Source: Nitrospirota bacterium
GTDB taxonomy: Bacteria; Nitrospirota_A; Leptospirillia; Leptospirillales; Leptospirillaceae
Assembly: GCA_021844275.1 (NCBI GenBank)
Contig: JAKBTR010000074.1
Span: 1-7,976 of the forward strand
Reading direction: 5' to 3'
DNA: 7,976 nucleotides
Shown here: in pieces, positions 1 through 7,465 of the stretch
How positions within the stretch are numbered: position 1 is the stretch's first letter
How the letters are laid out: each line of letters begins with the position of its first letter
The notes under the pieces: model-generated
What the model saw: the letters and a program-made list of their open reading frames with translations, nothing else
Database searches by the model: none
What the model was told of the DNA's origin: nothing
Made by a program: the position numbers and the translations under genes

Positions 1-135
1 CTCATGGTCAAAATGGAAATTTCTGTCAAAAGGAAGCACGAAGCGGTCAAGACATTTACAGACGTTTTTCCGATTCCGGTATCGACACTGAATCAGAACG
101 GTTCCGGAGGAACAACAAGCGGAGGGTTTCCCTGA
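1..135 (+). CDS. Possible 3' end of a convergent gene, unidentified
   Basis: Plus-strand frame 1 is open from the left edge to a TGA at 133-135, giving 44 residues with no frame interruption. The visible tail has a mixed charged and hydrophobic stretch (it includes DVFPIPVSTL) followed by a Gly/Ser/Thr/Asn-rich end, which reads like a natural flexible C-terminus. It would end 22 bases before the dnaB stop, a normal spacing for convergent genes. Against it, other frames across this short stretch are also open, including one on the minus strand that is open to the window edge, and no domain can be recognised. The product is unknown, and the call rests only on openness and protein-like composition. 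Confidence 0.25.
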   Translation, partial: LMVKMEISVKRKHEAVKTFTDVFPIPVSTLNQNGSGGTTSGGFP

Positions 136-157
136 GAAGATGTGATCGAGGTCGGAC

Positions 158-1549
158 TCAGTCCTCCGGACCCATCATCTCGTAGCCTGTGGCGAGATTA
201 TCAAAGCGTGTGCAATGACCAAGATAAGCAAGGGCGACCGTCCCGATCGACCCGTTTCGCTGTTTGCCGATAATGATTTCAGCCTTTCCATGGCTTTCCT
301 TGTTTTCCGGATGGTAGACCTCATCGCGGTAAATGAACAAGACCACATCTGCATCTTGCTCAATCGCTCCGGATTCCCGGAGATCGGCCAGGATCGGTTT
401 CTTGTCCTTGGGACGGTTTTCGACCGCCCTCGACAACTGGGCCAATGCGATGACCGGAATTCCCAACTCCTTTGCCAGGGCTTTCAGGGACCTTGAGATC
501 TCAGAAATTTCCTGCTCACGGTTGTCTGTCCTCTGGGAACCCTTGACCAGCTGGAGGTAGTCCACAACGATAAGGCTCAGATCCTTCACCTGGTTTTTGA
601 GCCTGCGTGCACGAGCCCGCAGTTCGAAAACGGTGAGATCTCCCGAATCATCGATAAACAGTGGAACGTCGCTGGCTTCTCCAAATGCATCCATGACCGC
701 TCTCCAGCTGTCCCCGTTCAATTGCCCCGTCCTGAGACTCCAGGAGTCGACCCGGCTCTGGGAACTGATCAACCGCATGAAGAGCTGCTCTTTTGACATC
801 TCCAGACTAAAGAGTCCCACCGGTTTTCTCAATTCGAAGGAAACGTACTGGGCGATGCCGAGCGCAAAGGCCGTTTTTCCCATCGCCGGACGACCGGCCA
901 CAATGATCAGGTCGGACGGATAAAGTCCTGTCGTCATCCGATCCAGATCGATAAAACCGGAAGGAAGGCCGATCACCGGATCACTGGTGTTCCTCGCACG
1001 AAGCTCTTCCAGTCTTTTATATTGCGACTCGATGTACTGGACGTCCCCTATTTTGACGAACCCGCGGGTGGTTCTGTTCGCACCGATTTCCAGGATCTTT
1101 CGTTCAGCCAGATCCAGTAGAACTTCCACATCTTCCGATTCTTCATAACCCTTGCGGGCGATATCTTCCGCCGAAAGGATCAGCTTCCGGTAGATCCCCT
1201 TCTCTTTCAGAAGGTTCGCATAATGCTTGGCGTTTGCCGCAGTAGGTACGATCAGGCTCAATTCTTCGATATAGGTCGGACCGCCTGTGAGGCCGCTCCA
1301 CCCTTTCTTGTTCAAAATGTCCGCGAGCGTCACGGAGTCCACCGGAACACGTTTTTCCGACATTTCCCGCATGGTCATGTAGATTTTTCGATGAGCGTCG
1401 AGGGAAAAGTCATCTTCCTTGAGTGAATCGCCAATTTCGGTCAGAACTTCATTGTTCAGGAGAATCGAGCCCAGGAAGGATTTCTCGGCTTCGAGGCTTT
1501 GAGGAAGACTCTTCAGGATTTGGGCGCGGGTCTTTCCGCCTGATGCCAT
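158..1549 (-). CDS. dnaB: Replicative DNA helicase DnaB
   Basis: This is the hexameric 5'-3' helicase that unwinds DNA at the replication fork and recruits primase. The 463-residue length is normal for DnaB. An N-terminal DnaB domain (about residues 14-115, starting SLPQSLEAEKSFLGSIL) is joined by a linker to the RecA-like ATPase domain (about 190-455). Visible motifs are Walker A GRPAMGKT at 219-226, the catalytic glutamate E250 in LFSLEMS, Walker B LIVVDYLQL with D330, QLSRAVENR at 371-379, DLRESGAIEQDAD at 389-401, and the arginine-finger segment GKQRNG at 428-433. No intein interrupts the usual insertion points. The ATG lies 6 bases after the hisZ stop and lacks a clear Shine-Dalgarno sequence, so initiation may depend on translation of hisZ. 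No terminator is visible downstream. The function is secure; being last in an amino-acid gene cluster is unusual. Confidence 0.97.
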   Translation of the reverse strand: MASGGKTRAQILKSLPQSLEAEKSFLGSILLNNEVLTEIGDSLKEDDFSLDAHRKIYMTMREMSEKRVPVDSVTLADILNKKGWSGLTGGPTYIEELSLIVPTAANAKHYANLLKEKGIYRKLILSAEDIARKGYEESEDVEVLLDLAERKILEIGANRTTRGFVKIGDVQYIESQYKRLEELRARNTSDPVIGLPSGFIDLDRMTTGLYPSDLIIVAGRPAMGKTAFALGIAQYVSFELRKPVGLFSLEMSKEQLFMRLISSQSRVDSWSLRTGQLNGDSWRAVMDAFGEASDVPLFIDDSGDLTVFELRARARRLKNQVKDLSLIVVDYLQLVKGSQRTDNREQEISEISRSLKALAKELGIPVIALAQLSRAVENRPKDKKPILADLRESGAIEQDADVVLFIYRDEVYHPENKESHGKAEIIIGKQRNGSIGTVALAYLGHCTRFDNLATGYEMMGPED

Positions 1550-1555
1550 AATATT

Positions 1556-2869
1556 CTACCGTTCTTGAAGGATGGAGGAGATTCTGGCCGGATCTGGTTC
1601 CGGAAACCTGGTCTGCTTTCCGTTCGGAAAGAGAAGAGTAAAGTCTTTTCCGTTCCAGAACAAAGTCGGAAAAGCCAATTTTTGGGAATCCTGAGGAACT
1701 TCATCGAAACGGAAAGAGGAAGAAATATCCTTTTCTCGAAGTTTTGTCGCGCAATCGATCAACTTATCCTGAACGGATTTCTCTGTTCCGGCGAGTTGGA
1801 CTTCCAGAATGATCTTACCGGTTTCCGTCGCCCCATAACCGAGGAGAGATTCTATACGGTTTAAATGAAAGGCAAATCCTGTGGCTGGCATCGGTTTTCC
1901 AAACAGTGCAGGCAGCATATCGTAGCGACCACCGGAAGCCAGCTCCTGACTTGTTCCCTCGGCATAGAGATGAAAAACCATCCCGGAATAATATGGGCCT
2001 CCGGGATTCAGGGCAAAATCCACGCGGATCTTATCCTGGAACGATGTGACCAGTTGCAGAAGGTCGGACAAGGATAAGGCATTCCGGGCAAGATCCGGTG
2101 AAGAAGAAAAAACCGGGTGAGTAGCAAGCAGGTGGATAGCATCGGGGACGGAATGCGTACGACCAACCATCCTCTCCAACGCATCCATTAACTTTTTTTC
2201 CTTTTTCCCGGCTTCCCGAAGAATATCTGTCATGGCGACGCTGTCATGAGCATAGAAGCTTCTCTGGAGTTTTTCCTGAAGGTCTGCCGACAAATCCTTT
2301 CCGGCAAACTGGAGCAAGGACTTCTGTAATCCGGTATGAGACAGAGACAGAAGAGGGGCGAGCAATTCGAGCAGCCGGACTCCTTCCATGCACAAGGCCA
2401 GTATTTCCCAATCCGCCTCGGCACTGGAGGCTCCGAAAAGTTCGATGCCTGTCTGCAGCAGTTCTCTCTCGAGAATGTGATGGTCTTCGTGTCGAAAAAC
2501 TGTCGTGCTATACGCGTATTTCTGGACTTCGGTCGACCTTTCCTGGCCCTGCGCCACTAGACGGGCGATCTGGGCGGTGGCATCCGGCCGCAGGAGCAGT
2601 ACATGCCCCGAGCCTCTGTCCTGGAGGGTGTAAGCCTTGTGCTGCAGAACGGGATCGAGTCCAGGAGCCAAAGAATCAAGATACTCGAAGACCGGGAGAG
2701 TGATTTCGGTATATCCCCAGAGAGAAAACAAACGAAGAAGCCGTGATGTTGTTTCTCGCCGGAAGGAGGCAATTCGGGAAAAAACAGGGCCAACTCCTTT
2801 GGGAGTGTGGCCCCGGGTGATTTTCTCTCCGTTCGTCGGAAGAGATGCCGGCGAATGAAGCTTTTTCAT
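1556..2869 (-). CDS. hisZ: HisZ-type ATP phosphoribosyltransferase regulatory subunit
   Basis: HisZ is a catalytically inactive relative of histidyl-tRNA synthetase that pairs with short-form HisG, the first enzyme of histidine synthesis, and carries histidine feedback inhibition. The 437-residue protein has the class II synthetase core: PKGVGPVFSRIASFRRE at 23-39, GYTEITLPVFEYLDSL at 52-67, LLLRPDATAQIARL at 91-104, motif 2 VFRHEDHHILERELLQTGIELFG at about 124-146, and motif 3 ASGGRYDML plus PATGFAFHLNRIESL at 311-342. The HisRS signature RGLDYYN is replaced by VDFALNPGGPYYSGMVF (283-299), which favours HisZ over a working synthetase. About 90 residues follow motif 3, more than in typical HisZ. 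The ATG overlaps the serA stop as ATGA, and its own ribosome-binding site is weak, pointing to translational coupling. No hisG is in the window. A divergent HisRS is the main alternative. Confidence 0.83.
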   Translation of the reverse strand: MKKLHSPASLPTNGEKITRGHTPKGVGPVFSRIASFRRETTSRLLRLFSLWGYTEITLPVFEYLDSLAPGLDPVLQHKAYTLQDRGSGHVLLLRPDATAQIARLVAQGQERSTEVQKYAYSTTVFRHEDHHILERELLQTGIELFGASSAEADWEILALCMEGVRLLELLAPLLSLSHTGLQKSLLQFAGKDLSADLQEKLQRSFYAHDSVAMTDILREAGKKEKKLMDALERMVGRTHSVPDAIHLLATHPVFSSSPDLARNALSLSDLLQLVTSFQDKIRVDFALNPGGPYYSGMVFHLYAEGTSQELASGGRYDMLPALFGKPMPATGFAFHLNRIESLLGYGATETGKIILEVQLAGTEKSVQDKLIDCATKLREKDISSSFRFDEVPQDSQKLAFPTLFWNGKDFTLLFPNGKQTRFPEPDPARISSILQER

Positions 2870-4473
2870 TTGTCCCGTGCAGGAAGATGCAGAACTTTCA
2901 ACGAAAGGACATTCGGCAGCGATCGAAGTTCTTCGAGCAATTTCGCATCGATTTTCTGATCCACGCCTATCATGGATACGGCCTTCCCTCCCGGAAAATC
3001 CCGACCGAACTGCATACGGGAAATATTGATCTTGTGGGCTCCTAGAATCGTACCAACCGATCCGACAACACCGGGCAGGTCCTGATTGATCAAATAAATC
3101 ATGATCGGTTCCGGTACAACTTCCACCGGGAGATCGTCAAGCGAGACGATCCTGTAATCTTTTCGCTGAAAAACAGAGCCCGCAATCTGGTGATGGGTGG
3201 ATCCCGAAGAAATTCGGAGAGTCAGAAGCCCCGTATAGTCACCGTGATGGGAAGAACGGACTTCGACAACCTCTATTCCCCGCTCCTTCGCCAGAATGGG
3301 TGCGTTCACCTCATTGACACGCGAAGCGAGAATGGGGGAAAGAATCCCCTTCAGGGCAGCGATCGTCAGGGACGGCGTGGAGAGGTTTGCGACTTCTCCT
3401 CCATACTCCAGGGTGACTTTCCGAATGGGTTCTGAAATGACCTGAGCCATGACAGATCCCATGATTTCCGCAAGCTTGAGGTAAGGAACCAATAGCGCCA
3501 GCTCGTCGGGCGGGACGGATGGGAGATTCGCCGCAAAACGGATGATCCCTTTTCCCAGAAAGTCGACCATCTGGTCCGCTATTGCGAGTGCGACATTTTC
3601 CTGGGCTTCCTTGGTAGCCGCTCCGATATGAGGTGTCGAGATGAAATTGTCCAGCTTGAGAAGCGGATGGTCCGCTGGAGGCGGTTCCTGAACGAACACA
3701 TCAGAAGCTGCTCCTGCAACATGTCCGGACTGAAGGGCTTCAGCCAGGTCATTTTCATCGACGATTCCGCCGCGGGCGCAATTGACGATATAGACCCCTT
3801 TCTTCATTTTTGCGATGCTTTGTTTATTAATCAGGCCGGTCGTCTCTGCCGTCAGAGGAGTATGAACGGTAATAAAATCCGCACGCTGAAAAAGTTCTTC
3901 GAGCGACACGGAGTGAACACCGGATTTTTCGGCAACTTCGGGAGTCAGATACGGATCGAAGGCAATAATGTTCATGGCGATGCCTCGGGCAATCTGAGCC
4001 ACATGCTGACCGATTTTTCCCATCCCTACGATACCAATCGTTTTCTGGAAAAGCTCAACCCCCATGAACTTGCTTTTCTCCCATTTCCCGGCCTTGTTGG
4101 AGGCGTTTGCCTGAGGAATTCGCCGTGCCATGGACATCAGGAGGGACATGGTGTGTTCAGCCGTTGTGACGGTGTTTCCACCCGGCGTATTCATGACGAC
4201 GATACCCCGTTCGGTTGCCGCTTCGAGGTCCACGTTGTCCAGTCCTGCCCCGGCCCGGCCAATAACCTTCAATCGGTCGGCGTTTTTCAGGATTTCCCGT
4301 GTCACCTTCGTCCCGCTGCGGATAACCAGACCATCGTATTGAGTAATTTCCTGGGCCAGTTCCTGCGGAGAAAGCTTGGTTTTCATGTCGACATGGAAAC
4401 CGGCTTTCTGAAAAATGCGGACGCCATCTTCCGAGATGGCGTCACTTATCAGAATACGTATATCGGATGACAA
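2866..4473 (-). CDS. serA: D-3-phosphoglycerate dehydrogenase, long form
   Basis: SerA oxidises 3-phosphoglycerate to 3-phosphohydroxypyruvate with NAD+, the first committed step of serine synthesis, in the cytoplasm. The 535-residue protein has the long (type 1) architecture: a substrate/NAD-binding catalytic pair at about 5-315, an allosteric substrate-binding domain at about 316-450, and a C-terminal ACT domain at about 457-531, where serine commonly binds in this family. The Rossmann motif VGMGKIG is at 149-155, with D173 as the likely NAD ribose ligand. The catalytic residues are R234 in NCARGG, E263 in QEP and H282 in TPHIGAAT. The ACT signature includes NQDLPGVVGSVGTIL at 463-477. The start codon is TTG, placed by a strong AAGGAGG five bases upstream; no ATG lies at this N-terminus. 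It follows the aminotransferase by 18 bases and overlaps hisZ by 4. Confidence 0.95.
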   Translation of the reverse strand: MSSDIRILISDAISEDGVRIFQKAGFHVDMKTKLSPQELAQEITQYDGLVIRSGTKVTREILKNADRLKVIGRAGAGLDNVDLEAATERGIVVMNTPGGNTVTTAEHTMSLLMSMARRIPQANASNKAGKWEKSKFMGVELFQKTIGIVGMGKIGQHVAQIARGIAMNIIAFDPYLTPEVAEKSGVHSVSLEELFQRADFITVHTPLTAETTGLINKQSIAKMKKGVYIVNCARGGIVDENDLAEALQSGHVAGAASDVFVQEPPPADHPLLKLDNFISTPHIGAATKEAQENVALAIADQMVDFLGKGIIRFAANLPSVPPDELALLVPYLKLAEIMGSVMAQVISEPIRKVTLEYGGEVANLSTPSLTIAALKGILSPILASRVNEVNAPILAKERGIEVVEVRSSHHGDYTGLLTLRISSGSTHHQIAGSVFQRKDYRIVSLDDLPVEVVPEPIMIYLINQDLPGVVGSVGTILGAHKINISRMQFGRDFPGGKAVSMIGVDQKIDAKLLEELRSLPNVLSLKVLHLPARDK

Positions 4474-4478
4474 AATAG

Positions 4479-4485
4479 CCTCCTT
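4479..4485 (-). promoter_or_regulatory. Strong ribosome-binding site fixing the TTG start of serA
   Basis: The minus strand reads AAGGAGG here, five bases before the TTG at 4473. It lies inside the 18-base gap after the aminotransferase stop. Its strength offsets the weak start codon and is the main reason for choosing this start. Confidence 0.8.
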
Positions 4486-4491
4486 GAAGAT

Positions 4492-5637
4492 TTATTCTTT
4501 GATCAGGACACTCTGGGCCTGGGCGACACCGGATCCCAATGGTTTCCCTTTATATCCCAGTCGGGTCAGGACCATTTCAACCCCGCTCACGGCTGTAATG
4601 ACGTCAAAGACATCTGCATATCCCATGTGCGACAGACGAAAAACCTTTCCCTTCAACTGGTCCTGTCCACCTGCTGCGGTAATGCCATATTGCTCCCGAA
4701 GGTTCTTGTACACGGCCTGTCCGTCGATTCCCGAAGGAGACACAACAGCTGTCACGGCGTCCGAAGGAATGTTTTTGGCAAAAACCTCAAGTCCAAAACC
4801 CCGGATTCCTTCCCGTGTGGCTTCAGCCAATCGGGCGTGCCGGGCGAAAATTTTCTCCAGACCTTCGGCGCGCATCATCTTCAGGGACTCGGCAAGACCG
4901 ATCCAGAGAGTGACTGCCGGAGTCCAGGCATTGCTATCCTTGAGGAGATTGTCCTTTTCTCGTTTGAGATCAAGGTAGAAGCGCGGACACTTTGCCGAAG
5001 CCTGGAGTTTCCAGGCCTTTTCGCTTACACCGACGAAGGCGAGTCCGGGAGGAATCATCAGAGCTTTCTGGGAGCCGGTGATCAATACGTCGATTCCCCA
5101 TTCTTCCATTGGCAAGTTTACAACACCGAGAGCGGTGATGGCATCGACGACAAGAATGGTGTTTTCCCTTGTTCGGGTAAGATCTGCCAGCTTCCTGACA
5201 TCATGAGCCACACCGGTTGATGTTTCGCTGGCCTGGACATAGACGCCCCGGATTGCCGGGTCCTTGGCAAGCAAATCGGCGACAACGGAGACGTCGACTG
5301 AATTCCCCCACTCAACCTTGACCTCAATCGGAACGACGCCGAATGCCTGAGCGATTTTCAGCCAGCGCTCCCCGAATTTTCCGCCATTGATGGCGATGAT
5401 CTTGTCACCCGGGGACATGAAATTGGAAATGGAGGCTTCCATTCCGGCCGTTCCGCTTCCGGCAATCGTCAACACTTCCTGAGATGTCTGAAAAAGCCAT
5501 TTGAGGTCAGCCCGGACCTGCTGAATGATCGGAATAAAATCGGGAGAGCGGTGATGGATAATGGGCTTGGCCATGGCCAGCAAGACATCCGGTGGAACGG
5601 GGGTCGGGCCGGGGGCCAAGAGATACTGTTTTTTCAT
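4492..5637 (-). CDS. Class V aminotransferase (AGAT/serine-pyruvate type), probable phosphoserine transaminase
   Basis: This is a PLP-dependent fold-type I enzyme of the alanine-glyoxylate/serine-pyruvate aminotransferase family. The 381-residue length is normal. It opens with the family signature YLLAPGPTPVPPDVL (5-19), followed by HHRSPDF at 28-34. The PLP phosphate-binding turn is SGTAGMEA at 61-68, the substrate-loop motif ASETSTGV is at 136-143, D165 in VVDAITALG should hold the pyridine nitrogen, K191 in GSQKALMIPPGLA is the Schiff-base lysine, and R334 in FRLSHMGY is the expected carboxylate-binding arginine. SerA starts 18 bases downstream. In several lineages without SerC a member of this family performs the phosphoserine step; that role here is inference from context, and glyoxylate or pyruvate amination remains possible. 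The ATG is preceded by AAGGAG (5647-5652) nine bases away. It is the first gene of the cluster. Confidence 0.9.
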   Translation of the reverse strand: MKKQYLLAPGPTPVPPDVLLAMAKPIIHHRSPDFIPIIQQVRADLKWLFQTSQEVLTIAGSGTAGMEASISNFMSPGDKIIAINGGKFGERWLKIAQAFGVVPIEVKVEWGNSVDVSVVADLLAKDPAIRGVYVQASETSTGVAHDVRKLADLTRTRENTILVVDAITALGVVNLPMEEWGIDVLITGSQKALMIPPGLAFVGVSEKAWKLQASAKCPRFYLDLKREKDNLLKDSNAWTPAVTLWIGLAESLKMMRAEGLEKIFARHARLAEATREGIRGFGLEVFAKNIPSDAVTAVVSPSGIDGQAVYKNLREQYGITAAGGQDQLKGKVFRLSHMGYADVFDVITAVSGVEMVLTRLGYKGKPLGSGVAQAQSVLIKE

Positions 5638-5743
5638 GAACGGGAGCTCCTTGAAATGGATTTTGGGGATCGATCGGAAAAAGTTAAGACACCGCCCTTG
5701 TCAGGATTCAATTTGCAGCCACGGATTTTGCGGCAGTTCGCAC

Positions 5744-5768
5744 CAAGTTTTTGGACTATCTAAACTTG
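5744..5768. repeat. Perfect 7-bp inverted repeat upstream of the aminotransferase operon
   Basis: CAAGTTT at 5744-5750 and AAACTTG at 5762-5768 are exact reverse complements separated by 11 bases. It lies just downstream of a candidate -10 box for the operon, so it could be an operator or a leader hairpin. No T-run follows on either strand, so it is not a standard intrinsic terminator. Its function is unknown. Confidence 0.45.
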
Positions 5769-5784
5769 TTGAAGATACAACAGG
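5765..5784. repeat. Imperfect inverted repeat enclosing a candidate -10 box
   Basis: CTTGTTG at 5765-5771 and CAACAGG at 5778-5784 can pair with one imperfect position, leaving a 6-base centre that is TATCTT on the minus strand. It shares the bases 5765-5768 with the adjacent repeat at 5744-5768, so the two structures would be mutually exclusive in RNA. It could be a dyad operator, a weak attenuating hairpin, or chance. Confidence 0.3.
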
Positions 5785-5801
5785 AAACAATGAAAAGACA
5801 A
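5772..5801 (-). promoter_or_regulatory. Candidate promoter for the aminotransferase-serA-hisZ-dnaB operon
   Basis: The region between the binding-protein stop and the aminotransferase start must either carry a promoter or be read through. The best minus-strand pair I find is TTGTCT (5796-5801) and TATCTT (5772-5777) with 18-base spacing, each matching four of six sigma-70 consensus bases. A second TTGACC box abuts it at 5802-5807 but is too far from the -10. The implied leader is roughly 130 bases. This is weak evidence; another weaker pair lies nearer the gene. Confidence 0.25.
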
Positions 5802-5839
5802 GGTCAACACTGGAATGGCCGTGGGCATACGTTCGGTAT

Positions 5840-7465
5840 TCACCCCGATTTCCCGGTGGTGTTTTTCTCTTTCCAGACGTCTTCAAAATGATCGTTACCC
5901 AGTGGATCATGCCAGAACCCGTGGACGTCTTTGTGGACCAGAAGGTTGGTTAACCCCTGCGCCAGAGGGATGACAGAAATGCCTTGACGCAAAAGAATGT
6001 CCTGAGCCTTGAGATACTTCTTTTCCCGGTCTTTTTCACTGGCAGTGCTGACAGCTCTCTGGACCAGACTATCGAATTCAGGGCTGGACCATCCCGTTCG
6101 ATTGTTGCCCGAACCATTCATCATCAAAGTCATGAACGTGTTCGGGTCAGGATAGTCTGCCATCCATCCGGACTGATAGAGCATGGGTGTTCTGGAATCG
6201 AGCCGTGCGAGAAAAACCTTCCACTCGAGAGAACGCAATTGGACGCTTACCCCAAGGATCTTTTTGAACTGCTGCTGCATATAAACCGCCAGAATCCGGC
6301 TTTGCGTTCCGGTCGGAAAAAACAAAGTTATGAGAGGAAGCCCCTTCCCCTGAGGATATCCGGCCTCTTTCAATTCCTCCCTGGCTTTTCGAGGATGAAA
6401 TCCAAAACCAGCGTTCGGGTCGAATCCGGTCAGTCCTTTTGGAATAAAAGACCGGGAAACCGGAACAGCCCCGTCAAAAAGCCTGAAAAGATCCTGTCTG
6501 TCGACCGACAAGGCAAAAGCTTTCCTTACATGCCGATTTGTGAACGGCGGTCGTATGACGTTCATGCTGTAGTAGATCGTGCTGAACTGCAAGGACTGGT
6601 GGAAATCCGGATCGTGCAGGTACTTTTTTACATAAAAACTGGGAACTCCTGCAAAATCCAGGATGTGTCTTTCATACAGAAGGAGCTGAGTGACCGGTTC
6701 CGGGATGATGAGAAAAAGGATTTTGTGTATAGAGTGACCGGATACGGGCAAGGTTTTTCGGGAGAGTTCCAGGAGAGAACCGTGAACCCATCGCTTCAAA
6801 AGATATGGTCCGTCTGTAACGAGATGGTCCGGGTCTGTCCACCTGTCTCCATACTTTCGGATCTGGTCCATCCTGACAGGATCGGTGATCGGATTGGTCA
6901 TCAGGGATGGGAATGGAGCCATCGGATGAGAAAGCTGGATGACAAGCTGGTCTGGCGCGGGAGTCTTGATGCCGACAGAGGATGCCGGACATTTTTGGGC
7001 ATGAAAACAAGGTGCTCCGAGAATGTCGAAAAGGTAATACGCGTAAGGTGATGCTGTTTCAGGACGAAGCAGACGAAGGAAAGAATCGCGAAAATCAGAA
7101 GATGTTACGGGAAGTCCATCACTCCATCGACTTTTAGAAGAAATATGAAAAGTGAAGATCGTTTGATCCGGGTTCGAAGACCAGTGGTCCGAAACATTTC
7201 CTACGACATGCAGATTTTTATCAAATTTCGTCAGGCCGGACATCAAATTCGCAATGACTTCAAGGGAGATTCCATCAGTAGCCTTATTCCAGTCAAGCGT
7301 CGAAGGATCATCCGAAAGGGCAACAACAAAAGTATCCTCGGAGGAATGAGCCGGAATGGCCTGGAACCGGGGTGTACAAGCAATAATGGAAAGGAGTATG
7401 GAAATCGTAAACATTGAAAAAAAATGTCGGAGAAGCAAGAAAGCATTCCTCCTGGCTACAGGCAT
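5840..7465 (-). CDS. Oligopeptide-binding lipoprotein, OppA/DppA family (SBP family 5)
   Basis: This is an extracytoplasmic solute receptor for an ABC importer, most likely of peptides. From the chosen ATG it has 541 residues, typical of the family. The N-terminus has a basic start (R5, R6, R13), a hydrophobic core (about 15-28) and a lipobox IIAC with Cys30 as the lipidated residue. Family 5 landmarks are VVALSDDPSTLDW at 47-59, RWSDGLPVTSSDF at 113-125, GPYLLKRW at 219-226, RKAFALSVDR at 314-323 and GWMADYPDPNTFM at 433-445. C153 and C159 could form a small disulfide loop. The open frame extends to 7777, but that would run through the terminator and 5S gene. AGGA ten bases upstream and the signal peptide support 7465. 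No permease or ATPase gene adjoins it, so partners must be encoded elsewhere or it is an orphan receptor. The exact ligand is unknown. Confidence 0.9.
   Translation of the reverse strand: MPVARRNAFLLLRHFFSMFTISILLSIIACTPRFQAIPAHSSEDTFVVALSDDPSTLDWNKATDGISLEVIANLMSGLTKFDKNLHVVGNVSDHWSSNPDQTIFTFHISSKSRWSDGLPVTSSDFRDSFLRLLRPETASPYAYYLFDILGAPCFHAQKCPASSVGIKTPAPDQLVIQLSHPMAPFPSLMTNPITDPVRMDQIRKYGDRWTDPDHLVTDGPYLLKRWVHGSLLELSRKTLPVSGHSIHKILFLIIPEPVTQLLLYERHILDFAGVPSFYVKKYLHDPDFHQSLQFSTIYYSMNVIRPPFTNRHVRKAFALSVDRQDLFRLFDGAVPVSRSFIPKGLTGFDPNAGFGFHPRKAREELKEAGYPQGKGLPLITLFFPTGTQSRILAVYMQQQFKKILGVSVQLRSLEWKVFLARLDSRTPMLYQSGWMADYPDPNTFMTLMMNGSGNNRTGWSSPEFDSLVQRAVSTASEKDREKKYLKAQDILLRQGISVIPLAQGLTNLLVHKDVHGFWHDPLGNDHFEDVWKEKNTTGKSG

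Noticed and set aside
101..113. GTTCC-GGA-GGAAC inverted repeat as a dnaB terminator
   Set aside because: The stem is only 5 bp and neither strand has a following T-run.
154..164. Short dyad GGACT-C-AGTCC at the dnaB stop codon
   Set aside because: Five-base arms with a one-base centre cannot form a useful hairpin, and no T-run follows.
1556..2869. Authentic histidyl-tRNA synthetase (hisS)
   Set aside because: The catalytic RGLDYYN signature is replaced and the C-terminal domain is degraded, which fits HisZ better. The call stays provisional without the rest of the genome.
3628..4470. A 280-codon plus-strand open frame opposite serA
   Set aside because: It is antisense to a well-supported gene and encodes no recognisable motif.
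5638..5760. A T-box or amino-acid riboswitch leader for the aminotransferase
   Set aside because: AAGGGCGGTGTC near the start only loosely resembles the T-box antiterminator sequence. No terminator/antiterminator pair or specifier loop could be built.
5984..7051. A 355-codon plus-strand open frame opposite the binding-protein gene
   Set aside because: It lies wholly antisense to a gene with clear family motifs and shows no recognisable domain of its own; it is a shadow frame.
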